Below are positions 17,751-24,630 of a stretch of DNA of 64,000 nt, in pieces. This DNA is from Lachnospiraceae bacterium. Lineage in GTDB: Bacteria > Bacillota > Clostridia > Lachnospirales > Lachnospiraceae. Below the pieces are notes generated by a model, which saw only the letters and a list, made by a program, of their open reading frames with translations, was not told the origin of the DNA and did not search any database. Each line of letters begins with the position of its first letter. Position 1 is the stretch's first letter. The stretch spans positions 1 through 64,000 of the forward strand of contig JAEERY010000080.1 of NCBI GenBank assembly GCA_016286035.1, written 5' to 3'. The position numbers and the translations under genes are program-made.

Positions 17751-19289
17751 ATGGATATCCTTTATAAAACAACTGGTAAAGAGCGATACTGCGAATTGTC
17801 TGATGAAACTGTCAAAGACATAGCGCTTAAGGAAGTTATCGACTACATGACTATTGTTAATGATGAGCGAAAGATCCTTATGGATATCATGACAAAGATC
17901 CCGGTTGAAATGGTCGATATGTCATATCGTCAGGAGATCGTAAGGGATCTGATGTCCAATGATAGATTATGCAGTGCCATAAGAGAATCCATTGATTCGA
18001 TAAATGTGCTTCGGTATTATGGCAGCGAGACCAGAAATATGCTCGATAAGGATAATGCACTTATGGCACTTCTTGAGAATCTCAGAGAGCTTAAAGTCTG
18101 GGTTGAAGTTGTAGAGTCTTTGTATGATGCACTCAATGAAAATGACATCTCATCGGAAGGTCTGATCAATTTAAGAGATCAGTTGAAAGATATAATAAAC
18201 GATGAGAATTTCAAGTCAGTCAAACCTGACATTATAAGGATACATGAGGATCTTTCAAACATAAGGGGTGCTATTGTGGGAGTTACCTTTACGCCGGATC
18301 TCGACATGGAAAGTGTAACCGCCATTGAGTTTGTAGATTATAAACCAAGATCCAGTTATTCTATAGCTGAGATGGGTGTTGGTTATAAGATAAACACGCC
18401 TTTTAAGAAATATAAAGTCATAGATCCTCTTTTGGTATCCATGACACCATATATGAAAAAGCATCTTTGGAAGCATCTGGGAGAAGTAAAACGTCTTATC
18501 GCAAAGCATTCAAAATATGATACTCACTTGCTTACCGATCTTTATAACAGTCTTATCTTCTATCTGTGTGTGGCTGAACTTGGAAGAAAGCTTAATTCAA
18601 ACGATCATAACATATCATTTCCTCAGATAGAACAGACTGAGGGTTTTGAGATAAAAGGCTTATATAATATCAGACTTGCGATAGACGATCAGAAAGATAT
18701 CGTAAAAAATGATTTTTCTTTTTTGAAAAAAGAGCGCATTTTTATTTTGACAGGTCCCAATCGAGGAGGAAAGACTATACTCGAACAGGGAGTTGGACTG
18801 ATATCCGTTATGGCGTCTCTGGGGATGTTTGTAACGGCTGATGTTTGCAAAGGAATGCCGTTTAAGAATATCCTTACACATTTTCCAATCGATGAAAATC
18901 TTACGATCAATTACGGGCGACTCGGTGAAGAGGCTGTAAGGATCAGAGAGATAGTAAAGAGATCTGACAAAGAGACTCTTATCCTGTTTAATGAGACATT
19001 TTCCACTACATCTGCCGCAGACGCTTTATACCTTTCGAAAGATCTTCTTCGAATCTTGAAGGAAAAAGGTTCATATGTTATTTTCAATACTCATCTTCAC
19101 GAACTGGCTTCAAGTATTTCCAAAATGGAAGATTGGGAAGGTGAAAGCGATATAATCAGTGTGGTGATGGAGATAAAGGATAACAAAAACACATTTAAAG
19201 TAAAACGCAGCGCACCGGATACAAGTTCATATGCCAGAAATATAGCTGAAAAATACGGTATTACTTATGAACAGATGAAAGATATGTGA
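17751..19289 (+). CDS. MutS-family ATPase lacking mismatch-recognition domains
   Basis: A protein of about 512 residues; AGGAG at 17738-17742 favours ATG 17751 over GTG 17748. The C-terminal half is a MutS ATPase: Walker A TGPNRGGKT (residues 334-342), Walker B-like LILFNETFSTTSAADA and the TH-loop FNTHLHELA. The N-terminal half is helical, like the MutS lever/core, but the mismatch-binding domain with its Phe-x-Glu motif is absent, and there is no Smr or KOW domain. Such short MutS relatives are common in Firmicutes with unknown roles. The canonical Walker B D-E reads N-E here. DNA binding is likely; mismatch repair is unlikely. Confidence 0.82.
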   Translation: MDILYKTTGKERYCELSDETVKDIALKEVIDYMTIVNDERKILMDIMTKIPVEMVDMSYRQEIVRDLMSNDRLCSAIRESIDSINVLRYYGSETRNMLDKDNALMALLENLRELKVWVEVVESLYDALNENDISSEGLINLRDQLKDIINDENFKSVKPDIIRIHEDLSNIRGAIVGVTFTPDLDMESVTAIEFVDYKPRSSYSIAEMGVGYKINTPFKKYKVIDPLLVSMTPYMKKHLWKHLGEVKRLIAKHSKYDTHLLTDLYNSLIFYLCVAELGRKLNSNDHNISFPQIEQTEGFEIKGLYNIRLAIDDQKDIVKNDFSFLKKERIFILTGPNRGGKTILEQGVGLISVMASLGMFVTADVCKGMPFKNILTHFPIDENLTINYGRLGEEAVRIREIVKRSDKETLILFNETFSTTSAADALYLSKDLLRILKEKGSYVIFNTHLHELASSISKMEDWEGESDIISVVMEIKDNKNTFKVKRSAPDTSSYARNIAEKYGITYEQMKDM

Positions 19290-19310
19290 TTTCATAAAGG
19301 TTAAATAAAT

Positions 19311-19342
19311 GGAGCCGTCCGTTTGGCAGTATGGGCGGCTCC
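19311..19342 (+). terminator. Hairpin after the MutS-like gene
   Basis: GGAGCCGTCC (19311-19320) pairs with GGGCGGCTCC (19333-19342), with one weak pair. It lies 22 bases after the stop, between convergent genes. There is no clear T-run, so terminator strength is uncertain. Confidence 0.55.
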
Positions 19343-19383
19343 TATATTGTTATTAAGGGTGAATACCCTTAAATTCTAAAGTA

Positions 19384-19665
19384 TCAGTTGTACCATTTGA
19401 TCTTTTCTATGTAATCAATGACACTTTCTTTTGAAGCATCATCCTTAAGCATTTTTTCGATTCGATCCAAAGTATTTACATACTCACTTTTACTTATGAA
19501 ATCAGCGTTATAACTCATATTTGTGTATACTCTGTTCTCTTCCTTTTTCTCTTGCTGCTTTTTCCTGTCTCTTCTTACCAGGATGATAATAGCATAAATG
19601 GTTATAAGCGGGAGCATTTCGATGAATCTGATCAAAGCTGTGTTATTGTAGATTGTATGGATCAT
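19384..19665 (-). CDS. Small membrane protein, unknown
   Basis: A 93-residue protein with one hydrophobic segment (about residues 12-31, FIEMLPLITIYAIIILV) followed by a basic stretch and a charged helical tail. I do not recognise it. Its start overlaps the stop of the upstream gene by 4 bases (ATGA), so the two form a small - strand operon with a DUF3592-like protein. Both may be envelope proteins; no function is proposed. Confidence 0.65.
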   Translation of the reverse strand: MIHTIYNNTALIRFIEMLPLITIYAIIILVRRDRKKQQEKKEENRVYTNMSYNADFISKSEYVNTLDRIEKMLKDDASKESVIDYIEKIKWYN

Positions 19666-20111
19666 TCTATTACCTTTCTTCTACTACTGTCTCTTTTCGA
19701 ACGTATCAAAAGAGCGATCATTATAATAACAAATAAACTGTAGTAAAGCAAAACTCTGAATTCCTGAAACAGACGATTTTTTGCGCATATCTTTTGAGGA
19801 TCACCCGGATCATAGGATACCGTTATCGTATCATTTATCGAATAAAGCTTGTTACCAGATAGATACACCGTTGTCGAATAATTCTCATTATCAGCCTCGT
19901 AATCTATATGCAAAATCGTTCGTTTGGATGATTTTCCGTTACCGTTTTTTGCTCTCTTATGTATTACTTCTGTTACCTTTGCTTCTGTTTTTATACCCTT
20001 TGAATAGTCTATGCAGTCTAATACAAAGAAAGCTATAAGCACTACAAGCAGAATACAAAATATAAGATAACATATTGTGAGTATGGTTTTGTTTTTTCTC
20101 TTTTCTTCCAT
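19662..20111 (-). CDS. DUF3592-like membrane protein
   Basis: A 149-residue protein with two hydrophobic segments (about residues 10-31 and 122-138) around an extracytoplasmic beta-rich domain. That domain reads like DUF3592: KTEAKVTEVI, YSTTVYLSGNKLYSINDTITVSYDPGDPQKICAKN. The pattern 'Y-D-P-x-N/D-P' is typical of that domain. Function is unknown. It is the first gene of a two-gene - strand operon, with AAAGG before ATG and an AT-rich upstream region but no clear promoter. Confidence 0.7.
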   Translation of the reverse strand: MEEKRKNKTILTICYLIFCILLVVLIAFFVLDCIDYSKGIKTEAKVTEVIHKRAKNGNGKSSKRTILHIDYEADNENYSTTVYLSGNKLYSINDTITVSYDPGDPQKICAKNRLFQEFRVLLYYSLFVIIMIALLIRSKRDSSRRKVIE

Positions 20112-20248
20112 TTAAACCTTTCCCATGAACATTTATATGCGATTTATATATATATCATTCATGAACTTATGATAACGTATGTTAAGTAAGCGGTAAATGA
20201 ATAAAAGTACAAAATAGATTCCTCTAATATGTTATTCTGATACTGTTA

Positions 20249-20335
20249 ATTGAAGATGATATAACCCTTTCTGATGTGATCCAAATCATCATCATGTTAT
20301 GCGCGGTAATTGCAGTAGTTCTCAAATTTAGGTAA
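20249..20335 (+). pseudogene. Relic of a short hydrophobic peptide, toxin-like
   Basis: An open stretch encoding TLSDVIQIIIMLCAVIAVVLKFR at its end: a short transmembrane peptide with a basic tail. No proper start in frame is seen. ATG 20255 runs into TAA after two codons, and removing two bases there would give an intact 24-25-residue peptide. A strong hairpin follows 8 bases later. The size and design resemble the holin-like type I toxins of Firmicutes. This is a weak call based on pattern only. Confidence 0.3.
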
Positions 20336-20342
20336 GATAAAT

Positions 20343-20384
20343 AAAGAACAGCCACTATAACTTGGTAGGTTATGGCTGTTCTTT
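20343..20384. terminator. Strong hairpin, likely terminator
   Basis: AAAGAACAGCC (20343-20353) pairs perfectly with GGCTGTTCTTT (20374-20384), and an inner ATAAC/GTTAT extends the stem. The + strand ends in a short T-run; the - strand reads into TTTATTT. It can serve either the hydrophobic relic on the + strand or the transposase-like relic on the - strand. Confidence 0.7.
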
Positions 20385-20402
20385 AATAGTCTGATCGCTG
20401 GA

Positions 20403-20501
20403 TTAAGCAGCTGCAGACTGCTTCACCGACTTCTTGTTAAGCTGATTATATGTCATGTGGATTATATTTACAACTATTCTTCGGAAAACATTAACAGAGG
20501 A
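20403..20501 (-). pseudogene. C-terminal relic of a possible transposase
   Basis: A 32-codon open stretch on the - strand ends RRIVVNIIHMTYNQLNKKSVKQ plus SAAA and a stop; upstream in frame is a stop codon. The ending resembles the C-terminal tail of DDE transposases, in which a helix R-x-I-x-x-N is followed by a basic tail. The rest of the gene is missing. It is immediately followed on the - strand by the hairpin at 20343-20384. The family is not assigned and confidence is low. Confidence 0.35.
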
Positions 20502-20752
20502 TTATTTCCAAAACAATGAAACACAGAATAATTACTCTTTTTTGAATTACTTTTGTGATTACGAATTGCGTAAAAACCTTGACCCAAACCTTGTCCCAAA
20601 CTATTCAACTTGGGGCAGATTATCACTAGAATTTACGAAAAGCGTACACTTTTTGGAAAGGTGTTTCTGATACTGTTTGCGTTGAAATGTAGATGAATTT
20701 TTTTGATCAAGAACTGCCGAAACCCGCATAAATACGGTGCTTTTTGACAATG

Positions 20753-20780
20753 AAAAAAGGGATCGAATTATCGATCCCTT
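20753..20780 (-). terminator. Terminator of the tRNA-Gln gene
   Basis: On the - strand, a perfect 10-bp stem AAGGGATCGA/TCGATCCCTT with a TAAT loop is followed by six T. It starts 3 bases after the tRNA 3' end. Confidence 0.9.
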
Positions 20781-20783
20781 GAG

Positions 20784-20856
20784 CAGCGCTACTAGGATTC
20801 GAACCTAGAAAATGACGGAGTCAGAGTCCGTTGCCTTACCATTTGGCGATAGCGCT
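20784..20856 (-). tRNA. tRNA-Gln (anticodon CTG)
   Basis: A 73-base cloverleaf on the - strand. The acceptor stem AGCGCTA pairs with TAGCGCT, with discriminator G at 20784. The anticodon stem ACGGA/TCCGT encloses the loop CTCTGAC, giving anticodon CTG (reads CAG). The T-arm CTAGG-TTCGAAT-CCTAG is intact, with the invariant TTCGA. CCA is not encoded. It is a single tRNA with its own terminator, beside a segment of relics, which fits tRNA-proximal integration history. Confidence 0.95.
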
Positions 20857-21025
20857 ATATTTGAACTGATTTTCTGTCAGCACAAGTTATATTACAATAT
20901 TTTTACCAATAATGCAAGTGATTTTTTCTTTTTTCTGTACTATCGTCTGGGGAGTTTAATCAGTAAATATGGATATGAGGGTTCTGCTCTGTACTGACAG
21001 TCTTTAGTGATTGTTACATTCATGA

Positions 21026-21031
21026 TATAAT
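21026..21031 (+). promoter_or_regulatory. Extended -10 promoter of the DUF3006-like gene
   Basis: TG-A-TATAAT (TG at 21023-21024, TATAAT 21026-21031) is a perfect extended -10 element; no good -35 is visible. It lies 33 bases before the start at 21065. Confidence 0.55.
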
Positions 21032-21064
21032 TTCATGTAAATAAGATCATATGGGAGGATTAAA

Positions 21065-21238
21065 ATGGATACTTGGTATTATGAAGTTGTGAGTATAGAC
21101 GGTGATTATGCAAATTTAAAAAGAACAGATATAGATTCTGATGATCTAAAACTGGTTGCAAGAGCACTGCTTCCTGCGGAGATCAGAGAAGGAAGCAAAC
21201 TGAAATATGAACTGATGCAGTATTTTATGGAAGAGTAG
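21065..21238 (+). CDS. Small DUF3006-like protein
   Basis: A 57-residue protein behind GGGAGGA at 21053-21059 and ATG 21065. It begins MDTWYYEVVSIDGDYANLKR and continues with LVARALLPAEIREGSKLKYE. This layout, a short beta strand pair with 'G-D-Y-A' and then 'L-P-x-x-x-x-E-G-x-x-L', matches the small DUF3006 proteins of Firmicutes, whose function is unknown. It has an extended -10 promoter. Its 3' end overlaps that of the convergent lipoprotein gene by 14 bases. Confidence 0.7.
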   Translation: MDTWYYEVVSIDGDYANLKRTDIDSDDLKLVARALLPAEIREGSKLKYELMQYFMEE

Positions 21239-21599
21239 CAAAAAGATAGATACTTTTTTCGAGGTGATCATCGATGTAACCGATCTTTACATCGACTGTA
21301 TCACCTTCTTTTATGTTTTCAATTTTTTGAAGATCATCCTTATTATCATTCGATAAAAGTGTAACGTACAGATTTGCGCCTACTTTTGTATCCGGCATGA
21401 AGTATATTACAAGGTTGTCAGCATCCATTGTGGCTGTTACAGTAACAGTCTTGCCGGTAATATCTTCTCCGTTCTTATGAGCAAGTACCGCGTCCCTTAC
21501 GCTGTCATAATCTGCTTTTGATGATTCCTTTGATCCACATGCGACAAGAGTAAGTGTTATAATGACAGACAATATGATTATCAGAAATTTCTTTAACAT
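21225..21599 (-). CDS. Predicted lipoprotein with small OB-like domain
   Basis: A 124-residue protein when started at ATG 21599, six bases after GGGAG; an ATG at 21605 directly abuts that site and is less likely. It has a signal peptide with lipobox LTLVAC and the lipidated cysteine before GSKESSKADYDS. The mature part, about 100 residues, has the pattern of small nucleic-acid/OB-like fold lipoproteins of Firmicutes (ITGKTVTVTATMD, IKEGDTVDVKIGYIDD). The ligand is unknown. It converges on the DUF3006-like gene. Confidence 0.75.
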   Translation of the reverse strand: MLKKFLIIILSVIITLTLVACGSKESSKADYDSVRDAVLAHKNGEDITGKTVTVTATMDADNLVIYFMPDTKVGANLYVTLLSNDNKDDLQKIENIKEGDTVDVKIGYIDDHLEKSIYLFATLP

Positions 21600-21693
21600 G
21601 AGCATCTCCCGATTCTAAGTTATACTGCTTTTACTATATGAAAATCCAGATACCATTAATTATATATTTCTTTCTGCTTTTCGTAACTTAAGA

Positions 21694-22416
21694 TCAGATC
21701 ATTGAACACATGGATTCATAAAAGCCCGGTATCAGACTGGCGGCGAGAATCTCAAGTACTGTTGCGACATCTAAGAGTGCATGTCCCACCATGACAGGCA
21801 AAGGGTCTTCCTTTTTCTCATAGTAAAGGCATATAAATATCGTACATGGCAGATATGAGAGAAAGCGGTATATGACATATCTGGTATCAAACAGCACGGG
21901 AATAAAGCAATGCTGCAGAGCATAGAAAAAAGCCGGTATCAGTATTGATGCCTTTTTGTTTTTTATGGCATTAACGCCGCATCCAAGATAAAGACCGTCT
22001 TCTGCAAGAGTGGTTGATACCGGTAGCAGAAACACATTTATGATCGCAAGGAATCCCGGTATGGGACTGATTATCAGAAGTGAACAAGAAGGCATTGTTG
22101 AACCGAAGCACAGGATCCCTGCAAGAAACATCCCGCTCATTCCGATGATGATTATGATAGCCGATACGATCAGGATCTGACTGATCTTTGCTTTTCCTTT
22201 CTCATAGTTAATCAGTTTTTTATATGACATTCCTTCTTTCCCAGAAACATATATGAGTAAAAGAATGAAAAATATGTTTATGACAGAAACAGAGAATGAC
22301 CATATATTACTGATGTCCTCAACGTGTTTATGAGTAAGACCAGCCACTGTAAGAAAAAATAGTATAAATACAATGCTACGGCTTGGGAGCAGCCAGTACA
22401 GACTTTTTTTATTCAT
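21694..22416 (-). CDS. CPBP-like membrane protein with degenerate motifs
   Basis: A 240-residue protein with about seven hydrophobic segments, laid out like CPBP (Abi/CAAX protease) proteins. The motif-1 region reads TTLAEDGLYLG, where E-E-x-x-x-R is expected; motif 2 has H in ALQHCFIPV, and the final motif is GHALLDVATV. Because the paired glutamates and the arginine are altered, activity as a protease is doubtful. Its start overlaps the end of the upstream TetR gene by 8 bases, so it is probably controlled by that regulator. Confidence 0.65.
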   Translation of the reverse strand: MNKKSLYWLLPSRSIVFILFFLTVAGLTHKHVEDISNIWSFSVSVINIFFILLLIYVSGKEGMSYKKLINYEKGKAKISQILIVSAIIIIIGMSGMFLAGILCFGSTMPSCSLLIISPIPGFLAIINVFLLPVSTTLAEDGLYLGCGVNAIKNKKASILIPAFFYALQHCFIPVLFDTRYVIYRFLSYLPCTIFICLYYEKKEDPLPVMVGHALLDVATVLEILAASLIPGFYESMCSMI

Positions 22417-22975
22417 TCTGGTATCCTTTCTCCTTCATCAGGAAAGCTTCGGATGCCTGCTTGATCATTTCCATCATCTTTTTTTGTGATATTTTTATAA
22501 CACCGGTCGCGACCATGGTTGCTATGCCGTGAGAATAGAAGATGATGTTTTTTATGCAGTTGAGAGCCTGTTCTTTGCTTATATCGAATCTTTCAGCAAT
22601 TTGTATTGCCATTGCTTTATTATCTTCATCTTTGAAACTGTCCATAAGTTCATAGGAACTCTGTCCGAGGTATAAAAACTTGAAAAGATTTGGTTCATCT
22701 ATTGCCATCTCCACATAGCTGCTCCCCATGTTTTCGAAGTTTTTAGCAGCATCTTTTGATGAAACCCTTTTGCTGTTTGCATAATCAAGAGCATATCTGC
22801 TCAACGCCTTCCTGAAACCTTCCATGTTTTCAAAATGCCATACAATAGGCTGGGTTGAACAGCCTATCTCTGAGGCTAGAGTCTTAACATTAATGGATGA
22901 ATAACCGTCTCTGATAAGCATGTTTAGTGCAGATTTGAGGATGACTTCTTTTGAAATGGTGACTTTTCTTGCCAT
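22409..22975 (-). CDS. TetR family transcriptional regulator
   Basis: A 188-residue protein. The N-terminal helix-turn-helix is clear: SKEVILKSALNMLIRDGYSSINVKTLASEIGCSTQPIVWHFENMEGFRKAL. The rest is a helical ligand-binding domain. It is the first gene of a two-gene - strand unit with the CPBP-like gene. Directly upstream, abutting its AAGGAG site, is a 42-bp nested palindrome (22985-23026), the likely operator, so autorepression is expected. The ligand is unknown. Confidence 0.9.
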   Translation of the reverse strand: MARKVTISKEVILKSALNMLIRDGYSSINVKTLASEIGCSTQPIVWHFENMEGFRKALSRYALDYANSKRVSSKDAAKNFENMGSSYVEMAIDEPNLFKFLYLGQSSYELMDSFKDEDNKAMAIQIAERFDISKEQALNCIKNIIFYSHGIATMVATGVIKISQKKMMEMIKQASEAFLMKEKGYQNE

Positions 22976-22984
22976 GACATCTCC

Positions 22985-23026
22985 TTATAATATAAATCTA
23001 TTTATATAAATATGTTTATATTATAA
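22985..23026. promoter_or_regulatory. 42-bp nested palindrome, likely TetR operator
   Basis: Outer arms TTATAATATAAA (22985-22996) and TTTATATTATAA (23015-23026) are perfect inverted repeats. An inner perfect palindrome ATTTATATAAAT (23000-23011) shares the same centre. Only two pairs in the 3-base gaps fail. The site lies between the TetR start at 22975 and its upstream region and contains TATAAT-like elements, so binding could block transcription of the - strand unit. Confidence 0.7.
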
Positions 23027-23064
23027 ATCAAAACCTTCGAATGTCAATACGCATCAATTTATTG

Positions 23065-23093
23065 TTGACAAAAAAGATCTTAAGAGCTATTAT
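23065..23093 (+). promoter_or_regulatory. Promoter of the second TetR gene and hydrolase cluster
   Basis: A consensus TTGACA (23065-23070), a 17-base spacer and TATTAT (23088-23093), about 40 bases before the start at 23132. It is one of the best sigma-A promoters in the window. Confidence 0.8.
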
Positions 23094-23116
23094 GACTAAA
23101 AATATAAAATTGGTCA
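23093..23116. promoter_or_regulatory. Inverted repeat after the -10 box, possible operator
   Basis: TGACTAAA (23093-23100) and ATTGGTCA (23109-23116) form an imperfect inverted repeat (6 of 8 positions) around an AT-rich centre, right at the predicted transcription start. This is a usual place for a TetR-type autorepressor to bind. Confidence 0.5.
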
Positions 23117-23131
23117 AAAAGAGGATCTGAC

Positions 23132-23758
23132 ATGCCCAAGATATATTCCGATAAGGAAAGAACAGAGATTGTTGAAAGATTAAAAAAAGAAGCAAATATA
23201 CTCATGCAGGAAAAAGGTGTCAAAAAGACAACTGTAGATGAACTGGTAAAAAGAGCCGGTATACCCAAGGGTACATTCTATCTGTTCTACCCGTCCAAGG
23301 AGATGCTTTTATTTGATTGTGCACAGGAGTTTCATGATCAGGTTGACAGATATATTCAGGATGGAATGTATAAGATCAAAAATGATTTTTGTATCGACCC
23401 AACTAAGAACGTAGCATTCTCAAAGCATATTGATGAGGTGGTGGATGTCATCATGGGAGCGATAAAGATCACCCGCAATTCCTGCCTTAGGGTATTACTT
23501 GATCCTAAAGCCATGGATATGGTCTTATCAAAGCTTCCCAAAGAGGTATTGGAAGATCATGTTAAGCATGACAGACAGATCGGGGCAGGTCTGTTTGAGA
23601 CTGTGATAGAAGATAAAGGACTAAACGTTGATGAAATGGTCGGTGCGTTTACCATGGTACTGTTTGGAGGAATGTATAAGCAGGTTATAGGGGAAGAAAA
23701 CATTAACGGCAGTACAAGGTTTCTTATAAAAGGACTTGTCATGCAGATATTCGGATGA
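23132..23758 (+). CDS. TetR family transcriptional regulator
   Basis: A 208-residue regulator with the N-terminal helix-turn-helix KKTTVDELVKRAGIPKGTFYLFYPSKEML, a very typical TetR recognition helix, and a helical C-terminal domain. AGAGGA precedes ATG 23132. It is followed after 14 bases by three alpha/beta hydrolase genes, so it likely controls them and itself through the repeat at 23093-23116. It is unrelated in detail to the TetR encoded on the other strand. Confidence 0.92.
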   Translation: MPKIYSDKERTEIVERLKKEANILMQEKGVKKTTVDELVKRAGIPKGTFYLFYPSKEMLLFDCAQEFHDQVDRYIQDGMYKIKNDFCIDPTKNVAFSKHIDEVVDVIMGAIKITRNSCLRVLLDPKAMDMVLSKLPKEVLEDHVKHDRQIGAGLFETVIEDKGLNVDEMVGAFTMVLFGGMYKQVIGEENINGSTRFLIKGLVMQIFG

Positions 23759-23772
23759 TGGGAGATAATTAA

Positions 23773-24630
23773 ATGAATGATTATGTCCGTGAGAATCTCA
23801 GTTATGTTGCGCTGTTTTTTAAGATGCGCAGTAAAAAGAAGGAGATTAGGCCTGAACGGATTTCATACGGAAAAGAGAAAGAGCAGTATTTTCTCTGTTA
23901 TGAACCAAAAAGAAAGAAAAGCAATACCGTAATATTCTGGGTACACGGCGGTGGATGGAATAGCGGCAGTCCGAGCTCTTTTGATCATGTGGGACAGAGA
24001 GTAGCATCGGAAGGGTATGTAATGATATCTGCGGGATACAGATTATCGCCTAAAAATAAGTATCCCAGTCAGATAAAAGATGTATGTGACTGTTTCAATG
24101 CTTCTGTTTCATACCTGAATGAGAGAAACATTGATACATCCTGTATTATTGTTGCGGGACCTTCGGCCGGAGCCCATCTTGCATCGATACTCTGTTATTC
24201 GTCATCGGTTCAGAGGGAGTATGGTGTAGATATTTCTGATATCAAAGGGTTTGTCGGTTTCGGTGGACCGTATAGTTTCAGGGATGATCAGACGAAGACG
24301 ATAGCTTATCTTGAGAAGCTTCTTTTTGAAAAAGGCTATGATAATCATAACGCAGAGCCTGTAAGTATTATGAGTAAAAATCATATCCCCATGCTACTCA
24401 TTCAGAGCATACATGACGGACTGATAGAATATGCATGTGCCGAGGATTTTGCAAAAAGAGCAAAACAGGTGGGCAATGGATGTGAATTGTATGGTGTGAC
24501 CGACAGGAAGAATACGCATTCATGGTATTGTGTTGGTTCATTTCTTGAAACAAGAAATGAAAACGATACACAGGATAAGTTTTTTACATGGATTGAGGGA
24601 ATAAACAGTGAAAACAGGATCGATATATAA
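23773..24630 (+). CDS. Alpha/beta hydrolase, HSL/carboxylesterase type
   Basis: A 285-residue esterase-like protein. It has the oxyanion motif HGGGWNSGS, a nucleophile elbow GPSAG, and candidate acid and base in IHDGLIEYA and NTHSWYC. This is the hormone-sensitive-lipase-like layout used on small acyl or aryl esters. No signal peptide is seen, so it acts in the cytosol. Its last 23 bases overlap the next gene, which starts with GTG. First of three hydrolases behind a TetR gene. Confidence 0.87.
   Translation: MNDYVRENLSYVALFFKMRSKKKEIRPERISYGKEKEQYFLCYEPKRKKSNTVIFWVHGGGWNSGSPSSFDHVGQRVASEGYVMISAGYRLSPKNKYPSQIKDVCDCFNASVSYLNERNIDTSCIIVAGPSAGAHLASILCYSSSVQREYGVDISDIKGFVGFGGPYSFRDDQTKTIAYLEKLLFEKGYDNHNAEPVSIMSKNHIPMLLIQSIHDGLIEYACAEDFAKRAKQVGNGCELYGVTDRKNTHSWYCVGSFLETRNENDTQDKFFTWIEGINSENRIDI

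Larger units (their letters stand above)
20235..20677. repeat. 13-bp direct repeats bracketing a relic-bearing segment
   Basis: The 13-mer TTCTGATACTGTT occurs at 20235-20247 and again at 20665-20677. Between the copies lie a hydrophobic-peptide relic, a strong hairpin, a transposase-like C-terminal relic and AT-rich sequence with no solid gene. The arrangement resembles a decayed insertion or recombination scar. It makes up most of the gene-poor stretch 20112-20783; outside the listed items I see nothing supportable there. Confidence 0.5.

Noticed and set aside
20455-20670. 71-residue open frame on the + strand in the relic region
   Set aside because: No ribosome site, low-complexity AT-rich content, no recognisable motif and it overlaps the transposase-like relic on the other strand.
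20812-20997. 61-residue open frame over the tRNA-Gln gene
   Set aside because: It begins inside the tRNA and is a chance open frame.
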